Of a stretch of 64,000 nucleotides of DNA, positions 9,608-19,159 are shown in pieces. The position numbers were made by a program, and so were the translations under genes. The stretch's first letter is position 1; every line of letters starts with the position of its first letter. The DNA is from PALSA-555 sp963821325. Lineage in GTDB: Bacteria; Actinomycetota; Acidimicrobiia; IMCC26256; PALSA-555. The notes below the pieces were generated by a model. The model saw nothing but the letters and a program-made list of their open reading frames with translations. It was not told the origin of the DNA and searched no databases. The stretch covers positions 248,001 to 312,000 of the forward strand of contig CAWGDC010000002.1 of the NCBI GenBank assembly GCA_963821325.1. The letters run 5' to 3'.

Positions 9608-10816
9608 GTGACCCCCGGCCCGGCGTCGGACGACCCGGCCCGTCCGCTGGCCGGCCTCCGCGTGCTCGACCTCACCACCTTCTTGTCGGGGCCGGTGGCG
9701 GCGCGCACCCTCGCCGACCTCGGCGCCGACGTCGTGCGGGTCGAGCCGCCGCGGGGCGACCCGACCCGTGCCGGCACCGGGCTGCACGCCGGCGAGCCCC
9801 CGTCGTCGTTCTACCTGGCGTTGCACCGCGACCGGCGGGCCATCGTCCTCGACCTGAAGACCGCGGCCGGCGGCGCGACGCTGCGCGACCTCGCCGCGGT
9901 CAGCGACGTGCTGCTCGAGAACTTCCGGCCCGGCGTCACCGAGCGGCTGGCGATCCGCGACGAGGACCTGCGCCCCCGGAACCCGGGTCTCGTGTACTGC
10001 ACCATCACCGGGTTCGGGCCCGACGGCCCGTACTCGCAGCTGACCGCGACCGACGGGGCGGTGCAGGCCTTCGGCGGCGTGCTCGAGCTCACCGGCCCAC
10101 CGGGCGGGTTCGGGCTGCCCGTCCCGCTCCCCCTCGCCGACCTCCTCGCCGGCGCGACCGCGGCGCAGGGGATCCTCGCGGCGCTCGTCGCCCGCGGCCG
10201 CCACGGGCGCGGCACCCACCTCGACGTGAGCATGGTCGAGGCGCTGCTCGGCTGGCTGCTCGTCGCCGACCGGGAGCGCACGCTCGCGCCGCCGACCACC
10301 CTCGCCGTCGCCGGCGGCGACGACGTCCCGATCCTCGTGCAGACCTCGCTGCACTTCCAGGGTCGCCTCGCCGAGCTGCTCGGCGCCGTGCCCGGCTGCG
10401 GCGCGCTCACCACGGACCCCCGCTTCGCCACCCGGGAAGGACGCCAGGAGCATCTCGACGAGTACCTGACGCTCGTACGGCGAGCGTTCCGCACCCGCAG
10501 CAGCGCCGCGTGGCTCGACACGCTCGCCGAGATCGGCATCCCCGCGTCGCGGGTGCAGCACATCGACGACACGCTCGCGCACCCCCAGCTCGAGCATCGG
10601 CACGCGATCGTCGACCTCGACGTGCCCGGGCTGGGCGCCCAGCGGGTGCTCGCTGGCCCGTTCCGCTTCGACGGCCAGCGGGTGACGACGACGACCCCGC
10701 CGCCGACCCTCGGGGAGCACACCGGCGCGGTCCTGCGCGGGGTGCTCGGCTACGACGACGCGCGAATCGCGGCGCTGGCCGCGGACGGCGCGTTCGGGGA
10801 TCGGCCGGTCGACTAG
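9608..10816 (+). CDS. CaiB/BaiF (class III) CoA-transferase family protein
   Basis: A 402-residue protein from GTG 9608, preceded by GGGGAG at 9594-9599. Typical family landmarks are LAGLRVLDLTTFLSGPVAAR, LADLGADVVRVEPPRGD, the ENFRPG motif, GFGPDGPYSQLTATDGAVQA (with the Asp expected to carry the CoA mixed anhydride), and HLDVSMVEALLGW. It should move CoA between a donor thioester and a carboxylic acid. It is followed within a few bases by a quinone-oxidoreductase-like gene, suggesting a shared transcript and role in acid degradation. Substrate not determinable. Confidence 0.9.
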   Translation: MTPGPASDDPARPLAGLRVLDLTTFLSGPVAARTLADLGADVVRVEPPRGDPTRAGTGLHAGEPPSSFYLALHRDRRAIVLDLKTAAGGATLRDLAAVSDVLLENFRPGVTERLAIRDEDLRPRNPGLVYCTITGFGPDGPYSQLTATDGAVQAFGGVLELTGPPGGFGLPVPLPLADLLAGATAAQGILAALVARGRHGRGTHLDVSMVEALLGWLLVADRERTLAPPTTLAVAGGDDVPILVQTSLHFQGRLAELLGAVPGCGALTTDPRFATREGRQEHLDEYLTLVRRAFRTRSSAAWLDTLAEIGIPASRVQHIDDTLAHPQLEHRHAIVDLDVPGLGAQRVLAGPFRFDGQRVTTTTPPPTLGEHTGAVLRGVLGYDDARIAALAADGAFGDRPVD

Positions 10817-10876
10817 TCGCGCGCCCTGCGAGTTCACCAGCACGGCGAGCCGTCGACCGCGCTCACCCTCGACGAC

Positions 10877-11806
10877 GTGCCCGCCCCGACGCCCGGACCG
10901 GGCCAGATCGCGGTGCGGGTCGGCGCGGCCACGCTCGGACTCCAAGACGTGCTCCTCGGGCGGGGCCGCTACCAGCTGCGGCCCCCACTGCCGTTCACGC
11001 CCGGGCTCGAGGCCGCCGGGGTGATCGTCGCCGTCGGGCCCGACGGCGACCGCGACCGGGTCGGCACCCGCGTCGTCGGGGTCCCCACGCTGCCCGACGG
11101 TGCGCTCGCCGAGGTCACGATCCTCCCGGCGGACGGCGCCTACCCGGTGCCCGACGCGGTCGGTGACGTGCCGGCCGCAGCGACGCACATCTCGCACACG
11201 ACCGCTCATCTCGGGCTGCACCGCCGCGCCGGGCTGCAGCCCGGCCAGACGCTGCTCGTCCACGCCGGCGCGGGCGGGACCGGCTCGGCGGCCATCCAGC
11301 TCGGGGTGCTCGCCGGCGCGCGGGTGCTGGCGACCGCGGGCACCGACGAGCGCGTGGCCGTGTGCCGCGACCTGGGCGCCGCGGTCGGGATCGACGCGCG
11401 CGGCGACGTCGCCGAGGCGGTGCGGGCCGCGACCGACGGGCGCGGCGCCGACGTCATCTTCGACCCGGTGGGCGGCGACGCGTTCCGTGCCTCGCAGCGC
11501 TGCGTCGCCGCGGAAGGCAAGATCCTCCTCGTGGGCTTCGCCGGTGGTGAGGTGCAAGACATCGCCGCCAACCGCGTGCTGCTCGGCAACTACTCGGTGC
11601 TCGGCCTCTACGTCGGCGCCTACAGCCACGGGGAGGCGAACGCGGTGCGGCGCGCCGTCCACGACGAGCTGATGGGGCTCCTCGCGGACGGGACGCTGCA
11701 CCCGCTCGTGTCGCGGGAGGTCGGGCTGGCGGACGTCCCCGCCGCGCTCGAGGCGCTCCGCGACCGGCAGGTGATCGGGCGGGTCGTGGTCCACCCCGCG
11801 GGGTAG
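10877..11806 (+). CDS. Zinc-independent MDR/quinone oxidoreductase-like NADPH dehydrogenase
   Basis: From GTG 10877 the protein has 309 residues: a GroES-like N-terminal part with PFTPGLEAAGVIVAVG, then a Rossmann domain with LLVHAGAGGTGSAAIQLG and GADVIFDPVGGD. No zinc-ligand cluster is seen, as in quinone oxidoreductases. Family sequence (ALRVHQHGEPSTALTLDD) continues upstream in frame to about 10820, where no start codon exists; removing one C at 10818 would create a GTG overlapping the CoA-transferase TAG. The true start is therefore probably there and masked by an indel. It is convergent with the phosphoesterase remnant. Confidence 0.87.
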   Translation: MPAPTPGPGQIAVRVGAATLGLQDVLLGRGRYQLRPPLPFTPGLEAAGVIVAVGPDGDRDRVGTRVVGVPTLPDGALAEVTILPADGAYPVPDAVGDVPAAATHISHTTAHLGLHRRAGLQPGQTLLVHAGAGGTGSAAIQLGVLAGARVLATAGTDERVAVCRDLGAAVGIDARGDVAEAVRAATDGRGADVIFDPVGGDAFRASQRCVAAEGKILLVGFAGGEVQDIAANRVLLGNYSVLGLYVGAYSHGEANAVRRAVHDELMGLLADGTLHPLVSREVGLADVPAALEALRDRQVIGRVVVHPAG

Positions 11807-11807
11807 C

Positions 11808-12306
11808 GGCCGGCCAGGACCCCCTGCGCGACGCACGCCAGCCCCGGCTGGCCGGCGTCGCCGAGGTGCGACAGCCCGAACGCGTCCTCGAGCCCGCACG
11901 GAAGGGCGTAGTGGTTGTCCGGCGTGGCGTCGGTGCGGTTCGGCTTCACCGTCGGCGACAAGATGCGCGCGCCGACCTGTCCGCCGCCCGGGGCCGCTCC
12001 CGCCGGCGTGCGCGACGTTCCGCGCCGTGGGCTCGTCGCGGCCGGCGCTCGCGTCGTTGTTCAGGGTGCCGATCTCGGCTTCGTCGAAGGTGATGACGAT
12101 GACCCGTTGTGCTTGTAGGCGGGGGAGGCCGTGAGGCGCGACACCCAGGTGTTGAGGGACGCGTTGGCGCTGACCAGCCCGCCGGTTCGGCCGTCGACGC
12201 ACGGGGAGTCGTGTCCGTCGTCGCACAGGTTCGGGGCGATGAACGACAGGTTCGGCGTGGTCTTCGGGTCAGGAACTGCGGCGGGGGGCGTGGGCCCGGA
12301 CCGCAC
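11808..12306 (-). pseudogene. C-terminal remnant of an acid/alkaline phosphatase-like phosphoesterase
   Basis: Segments in three frames match the C-terminal half of the phosphoesterase family that includes AcpA-like and phospholipase C-like enzymes: PNLSFIAPNLCDDGHDSPC and SANASLNTWVSRLTASPAYK (about 12270-12100), VIVITFDEAEIGTLNNDASA (about 12085-12030), and LSPTVKPNRTDATPDNHYA then LEDAFGLSHLGDAGQPG (about 11960-11850). The N-terminal catalytic half is missing: sequence above about 12290 has no family similarity. Real truncation and a local assembly misjoin are both possible. No start codon can be defended. Confidence 0.7.
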
Positions 12307-12473
12307 CCGAGCCGACAGCCGACGCCCGACGCCTGTCCCTGCACCGGACGTCGCCTCGATGTCCCGGACCGGTCGTCGGGTCCTTCACCCGGGCGCCACC
12401 CCCGCGCCGCTCTTACCGAATTCTTCTGCTCGGTTCGCCAGACTCAAACCCGCCGGGCGCAGAGTGCCCGGTG

Positions 12474-12851
12474 ATGGCTCCCACCCCCGACCCCCGATCA
12501 CGCCGGCGTCCCCCCGCCGCCGGCGCGCCGGGCCCGCGCCGCCACGCCGCGGCGCGGGCCCGGTGGGTCGCCGCCGGGGTCTCGGCGGCCGCGTTCACGG
12601 GTCTCGTCGCGGCGATGGCCGCCGGGCAGGTCGCCAGCTCGGCGGCGAGCACGAGCACGAGCGCCGCCTCGAGCTCGTCGACCGCCAGCGCGTCGACGTC
12701 GGGTGCGTCGACGTCATCGACGAGCCAGCCCTCCTCGAGCGTGTCGGCCAGCCCGGCGTCGAGCTGCGTCGTCGAAGACCGTCACGTCCAGCCATGCGAG
12801 CTGACCACCCGCGGCGCGCCGGTGCGGCCGTCGCCGGCCCGGAGGGGATGA
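12474..12851 (+). CDS. Membrane-anchored Ser/Thr/Ala-rich protein of unknown function
   Basis: From ATG 12474 a basic, Pro-rich cytoplasmic start of about 30 residues is followed by one membrane segment (WVAAGVSAAAFTGLVAAMA) and a low-complexity Ser/Thr/Ala stretch outside the membrane. It ends 1 bp before the ferric-reductase-like gene, so they form an operon. Similar small anchored proteins with a Ser/Thr-rich tail often precede this kind of cytochrome in actinobacteria. Read one base over, the end would be KTVTSSHAS and a stop near 12801, so the last 17 residues of the present frame may be a frameshift artefact. A CCGGGC/GCCCGG hairpin sits at 12453-12471, just before the start. Confidence 0.6.
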   Translation: MAPTPDPRSRRRPPAAGAPGPRRHAAARARWVAAGVSAAAFTGLVAAMAAGQVASSAASTSTSAASSSSTASASTSGASTSSTSQPSSSVSASPASSCVVEDRHVQPCELTTRGAPVRPSPARRG

Positions 12852-12852
12852 C

Positions 12853-13644
12853 ATGACGAACCAGCTGTGGTGGTACGTGGCCCGCGCCGGCGGGCTCGTG
12901 TCGTGGGGGCTGCTCGCCGCCGCGGTCCTCTGGGGCCTCGCGCTGCGCAGCCGCATCCTCGGGTCGCGGCCCCGCCCGGCGTGGCTGCTCGACCTGCACC
13001 GCTACCTCGCGGGCGTCGCCGTCGTGTTCGTCGGCGTCCACGTCGGCGCCATCCTCCTCGACGGCTACGTGCCCTTCGACGTCGTCCAGGTGCTCATCCC
13101 GTTCACCAGCACCTGGCACCCGGGAGCGGTCGCGTGGGGGATCGTCGCCCTCTACCTCCTCCTCGCCGTCGAGCTCACCTCGCTGCTCCGCGCCCACCTG
13201 TCACGGCGGCTGTGGCGCCGGGTCCACTTCCTCAGCTTCCCGCTTTTCGTGTTCGCCACCGTCCACGCGCTGACGGCCGGCACCGAGCGCGGCACCCCCG
13301 TCTTCCAGATCGGGGTCTGGTCCGTGTGCGCGCTCGTCGCCGTGCTCACCGCGCTGCGGGCCCGGCCGGCCGCACCCGCCCGGCCCGCAGCGACGGCCCG
13401 ACGGCCCGCGCCCCCGCCCGGCGCGGGACCCGTCGGGACCCCGGCGCGCCGTCCGACCGTCCCCCGCCCGGTCGCCGCGCCGCCCGCCCGGCCCCGGCCC
13501 GTCCCGGCGTCCGCCGGCGCCGGCCGGCCGCCGGTCACCCCCTCCGCCGTCGCGCCGTCGCCCCGCCGACGCGTGCCCGTCGCGCACTCCGCGTCGCGTC
13601 CCGCGGGTCCGCGGGCGCGCCGCGAGCACGCGGTCGGCCCGTGA
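12853..13644 (+). CDS. Ferric reductase-like transmembrane cytochrome-domain protein
   Basis: ATG 12853 starts a 263-residue protein with about six membrane segments in its first 180 residues. His residues recur in the helices (LLDLHRYLAG, FVGVHVGAIL, WHPGAVAWG, RVHFLSFPLFVFATVHAL), the pattern of heme-binding bis-His pairs in the ferric-reductase-like/YedZ-type domain. The remaining 80 residues are a Pro/Ala/Arg-rich cytoplasmic tail with no domain I recognise. It lacks an FAD/NAD module, so it probably works with a partner electron donor. The stretch 13645-13758 after it contains no gene I can support. Confidence 0.8.
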   Translation: MTNQLWWYVARAGGLVSWGLLAAAVLWGLALRSRILGSRPRPAWLLDLHRYLAGVAVVFVGVHVGAILLDGYVPFDVVQVLIPFTSTWHPGAVAWGIVALYLLLAVELTSLLRAHLSRRLWRRVHFLSFPLFVFATVHALTAGTERGTPVFQIGVWSVCALVAVLTALRARPAAPARPAATARRPAPPPGAGPVGTPARRPTVPRPVAAPPARPRPVPASAGAGRPPVTPSAVAPSPRRRVPVAHSASRPAGPRARREHAVGP

Positions 13645-13758
13645 CCCAACCGCCGGTCCCGGTGGCGGGTGCGCGACTCGAGCGCCCGGTCCCGCGACCT
13701 GACGCCCATCGTCGACGACGTCGCCGAGATGCTCCCGGCCCGGCGGTCTGAACGGCGG

Positions 13759-15382
13759 TCAGGGTCCCGGCGGTTGGATGACCGGGTCGTTGCCGGCACA
13801 CGGGGTCGTCGCGGTGCGCGGCATCCAGATCGTCGCCGGCGCGGTGCGGGTCCCGGTCCACGGCTCGAGCACCGCGTCCTTCGGGAGCGACGCGACCCGG
13901 CAGTAGTACCAGGACAGCTGGCCCGGCAGGTACGAGAACACGCTGGGGCGGTCCACGACGATCGACGCGAACGCTTGGGAGGAGACGAGGTGACGCAGTG
14001 CCCGGGCCAGCGTCTGGTTCGACCCGCGGATGTGACCGCGGAGGATGTCGTCGAGCGCGGACGACGGGGCGGTCGTCGACGCGCCGGGCACCGCCGCGGG
14101 GAGCAGCCAGCTCTGTGACGGCAGGTACACCGGCCGGGGCAGGGTGGCGAGCGCGGCGATCAGCCGGTCACCGGTCTGGGTCGCCGAGGCCGAGGGGATC
14201 TGACGGAACGGGTTGTAGATGAGCGTGGCGAACAGCACGACGACGGCGGCGACGAGCACCCGCGCGGCGCGGCGGTACCGCGCCGCCAGCCCGGGGCGGG
14301 TGAGGGCGTGCAGGCCGAGGCCGACGGTCAGCGCGACCGCCGCGTAGGCGGGCAGCAGCACGTTGTTGTACCCGCCGCTGTGCAGGCGCCCCGCGTAGCT
14401 CGTCAGCACGAGCCCGCCCGTGACCGGGATCCAGAACCAGCCGGCCTCCCCGCGCCGGTGCGTCCACAGGCCGATCCCGCCGACGACGAGGCCGATCGCG
14501 ACGGTGCGCAGCAGGTCGTGGGTCCAGAACCCGACGAACTCACCGGTGATGAGGGTGTGCTGCGCGGCCAGCCGCAGCGTGTACTGGCTGAACCAGCCGC
14601 CCGTCGCCCGGTCGAACGCGACGGTCACCGACGGCGAACGTCCCGGCGAGCGTCGCGGCGTAGACGACGGCGAGGCGAGGTGCCCGCCGCCACAGGAACG
14701 GCAGCACCGCGAGCGCGGGGAGCAGCGCCTCCTGCTTCGCGAAGAACGCCGCGGCGAGCACCAGCCCGGCGACGACCGCGACCCGCCAGGTGGACGTCCG
14801 GCGGACCACGACGAGCCCGACGAGCAGCAGGGCGAGGAACAGGCTGTCGACGCGGGCCAGGTCGAACCAGGCGCCGCCGAGCCGGAACGACGCGGCGAAC
14901 AGCCCGGCGGCGCACACCGCGGCCCACCGGTTGCGGGTCTCGGACCACACCAGCCCGCCGACGGCACCGAACGCGACGAGCGACGACGCGATCGACACGA
15001 GCCGCAGCGTCGAGAGGTGCAGCCCGAAGACCCAGGCGGCCGCGGCGGACACGTAGTAGTAGAGGGGCGTGTAGAGGAACCCGGTGAAGTGGATCGACGG
15101 TGCGCCGTACAGCGCCTGGCCGTGCAGGGCCCGCTGCACGTTCTGCAGCGCGCCGCCCTCGAGCCACTCGAGCGGGTACGGGTAGCTGAACCGGGCGAAC
15201 GCCACCGCCAGGTAGCAGGCCACGAACGCGAGCGCCGCGCCGAGCACCGCGCCGCGCAGGATCCGGTCGAGACGCGCCGGGCCCGCCGGGCCGGAGGCGG
15301 GGCGAGCATCGGTGGTCGGGAGGCGGAACGGGCGCAGCCGCGGCGGCGCCGTCCGGGCGACGGTGCGCTCGGGTGTGGTCAC
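13759..15382 (-). CDS. GT-C-fold membrane glycosyltransferase (ArnT/PMT-like), one frameshift
   Basis: Starts at GTG 15382, overlapping the stop of the upstream glycosyltransferase as GTGA. The N-terminal loop after the first membrane helix reads RFSYPYPLEWLEGGALQNVQ, with acidic residues where GT-C enzymes keep the catalytic Asp/Glu; TPLYYYVSAAAAWVFG and about ten further hydrophobic helices follow. The C-terminal 150 residues form a soluble domain. The frame breaks once near 14635 (between AGTFAV and VTVAFDRATGG). It likely transfers a sugar from a polyprenyl-phosphate donor to an envelope glycan or lipid; donor and acceptor are unknown. Confidence 0.82.
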
Positions 15383-16588
15383 GGGACCGCGGCGAGCGTC
15401 ATGAACGTCATCAGGCTCATGGCGAGCAGCGCGACCGCCGAGAGGATCAGCACGACCCGCCACTTCCAGCCGGTCACCGACGCGGCGATGGCGATCACGA
15501 CCGGGAACGCGACGAGCAGCGGGCGGGGCCGGTCCCCGACGTTGAAGGAGCTCGCGGCAAAGACCAGCGCCCCGATCCCGAAGATCATCAGCTCGGCGGG
15601 GAAGCGGCGCCGCCACAGCAGCCACGCGCCGACCGCGGCGAACACGAACCCGGTGGACCACACCAGGTCGTTCAGGTCGCCCATCCCGAACCCGAGCGTC
15701 CCCGACTGCAGGAAGGTGACGAGGCGGTGCACGACGTCGACCGTGAAACCGGAGTGGTCGTGCCACGTGACCGTCTCGACGCGCAGCCACTCGAGCGGAT
15801 GGCCGGTCAGCGCCCACTGGTACGCGGCGATCGTCGCCGTGCCCGCCGCGGTCAGCGCCGGCGCGACCCACGGCCGGCGGCCCTCGCCACGCCGCCACGC
15901 CTGCCAGGCGCACCACGCCGCGGCGAGGACGAGCACCGCGGCGGTCGGCCGGGTCATCGCCGCGACCGCGCCGAGCCCACCGGCCAGCAGCCAGCGGCGC
16001 TGCCGCATGGCGAGCAGCGCGCCCGCCGCGGCCGCGATCGTGAGCGCCTCCGTGTAGGCCATCGAGAGCACGAACGCGCCGGGGAAGAAGCAGAACAGCG
16101 TCGCCGCCCGGAACGCGACCTGCTCGTTGAACAGCTCGGCGGTGATGAGCCAGATGACGAGCGCCGCGATGGCGCCGAACAGGGTGGCGAGCACCGAGCG
16201 CGACGACGAGCGGTGAGCTCAGCGTCGACCAGGACACGAGACGGATCAGCCACGGGTAGAAGGGGAAGAAGGCGTAGCCGGCGTCACCGCCCGGCGGGAT
16301 CGCGTAGTGGTGGTAGCCGTGCTGGGCGATGTCGATGTACCAGGCCCCGTCCCAGCGGGCGAGGGTCTGCAGCAGCGCGACGCGCGGGCCCGGGATCCGG
16401 GGCCACGGCCCCGCGCCGGGGTCCTTGGCCGCGAGTGTCGCCACGAACGCGGCCGCGAGCACCACCAGGCGCGACAGGCCGTAGGTGCGGAGGACCCGGC
16501 CGGCCCAGCGTCGCTTCACCGCGGGCGCGGCGGGCGGCGCGAGGACAGGGGTGGTCGTGGTGGGGCGCGGCGGCGCCGTGATCGTCAA
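15379..16588 (-). CDS. PIG-V-like (mannosyltransferase-type) membrane glycosyltransferase, one frameshift
   Basis: The N-terminal part has a helix (LSRLVVLAAAFVATLAA) then LLQTLARWDGAWYIDIAQHG, the RWD-x-x-WY signature of GPI mannosyltransferase 2/PIG-V relatives with a catalytic-loop Asp. Around ten membrane helices follow, ending at 15379. One frame break lies near 16215. The best start is TTG 16588; no ATG or GTG is in frame nearby, and a TAGGTT -10-like box sits about 80 bp upstream (complement of 16665-16670). It is translationally coupled to the next glycosyltransferase, suggesting a joint envelope-glycan task. Confidence 0.8.
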
Positions 16589-16800
16589 AGCGTGCGGTGG
16601 GTCTGCATTCCGGTCCCGGGGAGCCGCGCGTACCCCGGGGGGCCGGGACGCGAGAGGCGGCAGCAACCTAGGCGCGAATGCCCGGAATGTCCGCGCGGGA
16701 GCGATCCGGGCGGCCCGTCCGGTCCCGGTGCGGGAGGCCGGACGTGGCGGTGAGCGTGAGCGGGGCCGGCGCCGGCGGGTCGGGCTCGCCGACCCCCCGG

Positions 16801-17334
16801 TTAGGGAGCTCGGCGGGCGCCGACGAGCGCGACCGCCACGGTCACCGGCTCCGACGTCCGGTTGTGCCACGCGTGCCGCGTGCCGTTCTGCACGACACAG
16901 TCACCCGGGCCGAGCCGGACCTCCTGTCCGTCGTCGAGCTCGAGCCAGACCTCGCCGCTCATCACGATGTCGAAGTCGACGGTGTCCGTGGTGTGCATCC
17001 CCGGATGCTCCGGCTCCATCACCTCCCCCATGCCGGGCAGGTGGGCCTCGAGCTCGCCCAACGCCGCGCCGATGTCGAGGTCCTCGGGCAGGGTGACCGA
17101 GTCGGGGCCGAGGGTGAAGAACCCGAACCGGAAGCCGTCCGACGGCGGGAAGTACCGCCATCCGTCCGGGGCGTCCGCGTCGTGGGGCAGCGCCGCCGGG
17201 GCGTCGCGCGCCCACATCTGGTGGAACTCGGCGCCGGGCAGCAGCGAGAACGTCACCGGCTCGAGCGCCTCGTCGCTGACGAACACCGACCGGCCCGTGG
17301 CGTCGTGACCCGTGACGATTCGCCGTCGTTGCAT
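16801..17334 (-). CDS. Cupin-domain protein
   Basis: ATG 17334 follows a GGAGG site (complement of 17340-17346). The 177-residue product has a C-terminal cupin barrel: HTTDTVDFDIVMSGEVWLEL then RLGPGDCVVQNGTRHAWHNR, containing the His/Glu/His set expected for a metal site. The first half (PVTFSLLPGAEFHQMWARD) probably forms a degenerate second barrel or lid. It is divergent from the SDR at 17438. Enzyme and sensor roles are both possible. Confidence 0.85.
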   Translation of the reverse strand: MQRRRIVTGHDATGRSVFVSDEALEPVTFSLLPGAEFHQMWARDAPAALPHDADAPDGWRYFPPSDGFRFGFFTLGPDSVTLPEDLDIGAALGELEAHLPGMGEVMEPEHPGMHTTDTVDFDIVMSGEVWLELDDGQEVRLGPGDCVVQNGTRHAWHNRTSEPVTVAVALVGARRAP

Positions 17335-17437
17335 CGTTGCCTCCCTCGGAGGACCGCAGGCTAGAGCCGGACGCGGGGACCGGGCCGCGCCGACCAGGAT
17401 GAGCGCACCGGGAGCCCCCGGGACGGGAGGAGGAGCA

Positions 17438-18295
17438 ATGGCGCGACGGGTGGCGTTCGTGACCGGGGCGAGCCGCGGGATCGGGAAGGCGTGTGCGCTG
17501 CACCTCGCCGGCGCCGGGTTCGACGTGGCGCTCACCGCCCGGACGGTGCGCGAAGGCGAGGCACGCGAGCACTCGTCGACCGTGCAGCGCTCGGACACGA
17601 CGCCGCTGCCCGGCAGCCTCACGGTCACCGCCGACGGGGTGCGGGCCGCGGGGCGAGAGGCGCTCATGCTCCCAGCCGACCTGCTCGACCGGGCGTCGCT
17701 CGGCGCCGCGGTCGCGACGGTGCAGGAGCGCTGGGGTGGCGTCGACGTGCTCGTGAACAACGGCCGCTACATCGGCCCCGGTCACATGGACCGGTTCGTG
17801 GACACGCCCCTCGCGCTGCTCGACCAGCACCTCGAAGCGAACGTGATGGCCCCGCTCGTGCTGCTGCGCGCCTGCCTCCCCGGGATGCTGGCCCGCGGCG
17901 GCGGGCTCGTCGTCAACATCACGTCCAGCGTCGCCTGGACCGACCCGCCGGCCGCGCCGGGGGAGGGCGGCTGGGGGCTCGGGTACGCGATGTCGAAGGG
18001 GGCGCTGCACCGCGTCGCCGGGCTGGTGCAACGCGAGCTGGCCGACACCGACGTCGTGCTCGTGAACATCGATCCCGGGTTCATCGCGACCGAGCGCATG
18101 GCCCAGGACATGGCCGCGTTCGGGTTCGACGCGTCCGGCGGTGCGCCACCCGACGTGATCGGCGCGGTCGTGGCCTGGTTGGCCGTCGACGGGCACGCCG
18201 CGGCGTGGGCGGGCGGCGTGGTGCCCGGCCAGCAGCTCTGCCACGACCTCGGCCTCGTCGCCGGCTGGGCCGGCCCGGTCCCGAACCCGGTGTAG
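17438..18295 (+). CDS. Short-chain dehydrogenase/reductase (classical SDR)
   Basis: A 285-residue intact SDR starting at ATG 17438 behind an AGGAGGAG site. It has the NAD(P) motif VTGASRGIGKA near residue 8, DVLVNNGRY near 104, catalytic Ser in NITSSVAW near 165, and the Tyr/Lys pair in GYAMSKGALHR near 187. An insert after the cofactor motif (HSSTVQRSDTTPLPGS) lengthens it slightly over the usual 250 residues. It would oxidise or reduce an alcohol/ketone; the substrate is unknown. Confidence 0.9.
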   Translation: MARRVAFVTGASRGIGKACALHLAGAGFDVALTARTVREGEAREHSSTVQRSDTTPLPGSLTVTADGVRAAGREALMLPADLLDRASLGAAVATVQERWGGVDVLVNNGRYIGPGHMDRFVDTPLALLDQHLEANVMAPLVLLRACLPGMLARGGGLVVNITSSVAWTDPPAAPGEGGWGLGYAMSKGALHRVAGLVQRELADTDVVLVNIDPGFIATERMAQDMAAFGFDASGGAPPDVIGAVVAWLAVDGHAAAWAGGVVPGQQLCHDLGLVAGWAGPVPNPV

Positions 18296-18302
18296 CGCCG
18301 GG

Positions 18303-19097
18303 TCAGTCGAGGGTGGCGGCCCGGTCCGGGACCACGGCGTAGCCCTTCTGGGACGGGCGGACGTAGTGCTCGTCGCCCGGGCGGGCGGGCAGCCGGGAGA
18401 TGGGCTGGGGGACCGGCTGGTACGGGACGACGCTCAGCAGGTGCGAGAGGCAGTTGACGCGCGCGCCGCGCTTGTCGTCCGCCTCGACCGTGTACCAGCG
18501 GCACTCCGGGATGTCGGTGCGCTCGAACATGGCGTCCTTGGCGCGGGAGTACTCGACGTAGCGCTGCCGGGCCTCCAGGTCGAGCGGGCTGAGCTTCCAG
18601 CGTTTCAACGGGTCCCGGAGCCGCGCCTGGAAGCGGCGCTCCTGCTCCTCGTCCGACACCGAGAACCAGTACTTCACGAGCACCAGCCCGTCCTCGACGA
18701 GGAGCCGCTCGAACGTCGGGCACTGGCGGAGGAACCGCTCGTACTCGGCGTCGGTGCAGAACCCCATCACGCGCTCGACGCCCGCCCGGTTGTACCAGGA
18801 CCGGTCGAACAAGACGATCTCGCCGGCGGAGGGGAGCCGCTCGACGTAGCGCTGGAAGTACCACTGGCTGCGGCGCCGCGTCGAGGGGGCGGGGAGCGCC
18901 ACGACGCGGGCGTGACGCGGGTTGAGATACTGGAGGATGCGGCTGATGACGCCACCCTTCCCGGCGGCGTCTCGTCCCTCGAACACGACCGCGAGACGGG
19001 CGCCGGTGTCGCGGATCCACGACTGCATCGCGACGAGCTCGACCTGCAGGCGCTGCATCTCCCGCTCGTACACGTCGCGTCGCATCCGCGCGGCCAC
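18303..19097 (-). CDS. ppk2: Polyphosphate kinase 2, class I
   Basis: A 264-residue protein with Walker A EGRDAAGKGG (Lys47) and Walker B LFDRSWYNRAGVE (Asp98), the lid segment SQWYFQRYVERLP, and LVKYWFSVSDEEQERRF then DPLKRWKLSPLD, all hallmarks of single-domain PPK2. It phosphorylates nucleotides with polyphosphate (or the reverse), helping energy and phosphate storage in the cytoplasm. GTG 19097 is preferred over ATG 19085 because a TAGGTT -10 box sits 6 nt upstream, giving a leaderless message. Convergent with the SDR and divergent from the lipoprotein. Confidence 0.92.
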   Translation of the reverse strand: MAARMRRDVYEREMQRLQVELVAMQSWIRDTGARLAVVFEGRDAAGKGGVISRILQYLNPRHARVVALPAPSTRRRSQWYFQRYVERLPSAGEIVLFDRSWYNRAGVERVMGFCTDAEYERFLRQCPTFERLLVEDGLVLVKYWFSVSDEEQERRFQARLRDPLKRWKLSPLDLEARQRYVEYSRAKDAMFERTDIPECRWYTVEADDKRGARVNCLSHLLSVVPYQPVPQPISRLPARPGDEHYVRPSQKGYAVVPDRAATLD

Positions 19098-19103
19098 CGA
19101 CTC

Positions 19104-19109
19104 AACCTA
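19104..19109 (-). promoter_or_regulatory. -10 box (TAGGTT) of ppk2, leaderless
   Basis: TAGGTT on the minus strand ends 6 nt before GTG 19097, placing the transcript start on the start codon. It fixes the ppk2 start. Its mirror partner for the lipoprotein is at 19160-19165. Confidence 0.6.
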
Positions 19110-19159
19110 TGCCACGCCGCGTCCCGAACCCGTGATGCGGTGACGCGCCGAGGCACCAG

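Noticed and set aside
12301..12473. Possible N-terminal half of the phosphoesterase in another frame
   Set aside because: All three minus-strand frames give Arg/Pro-rich text without the expected family motifs, so no extension is justified.
12640..12760. Imperfect TCG/AGC triplet repeats
   Set aside because: They encode the Ser/Thr/Ala-rich tail of the anchored protein; no separate element is needed.
13641..13751. 36-codon ORF after the ferric-reductase-like gene (GTG overlapping its stop)
   Set aside because: Composition is Arg/Pro-rich with no recognisable feature, and the overlap alone is weak evidence.
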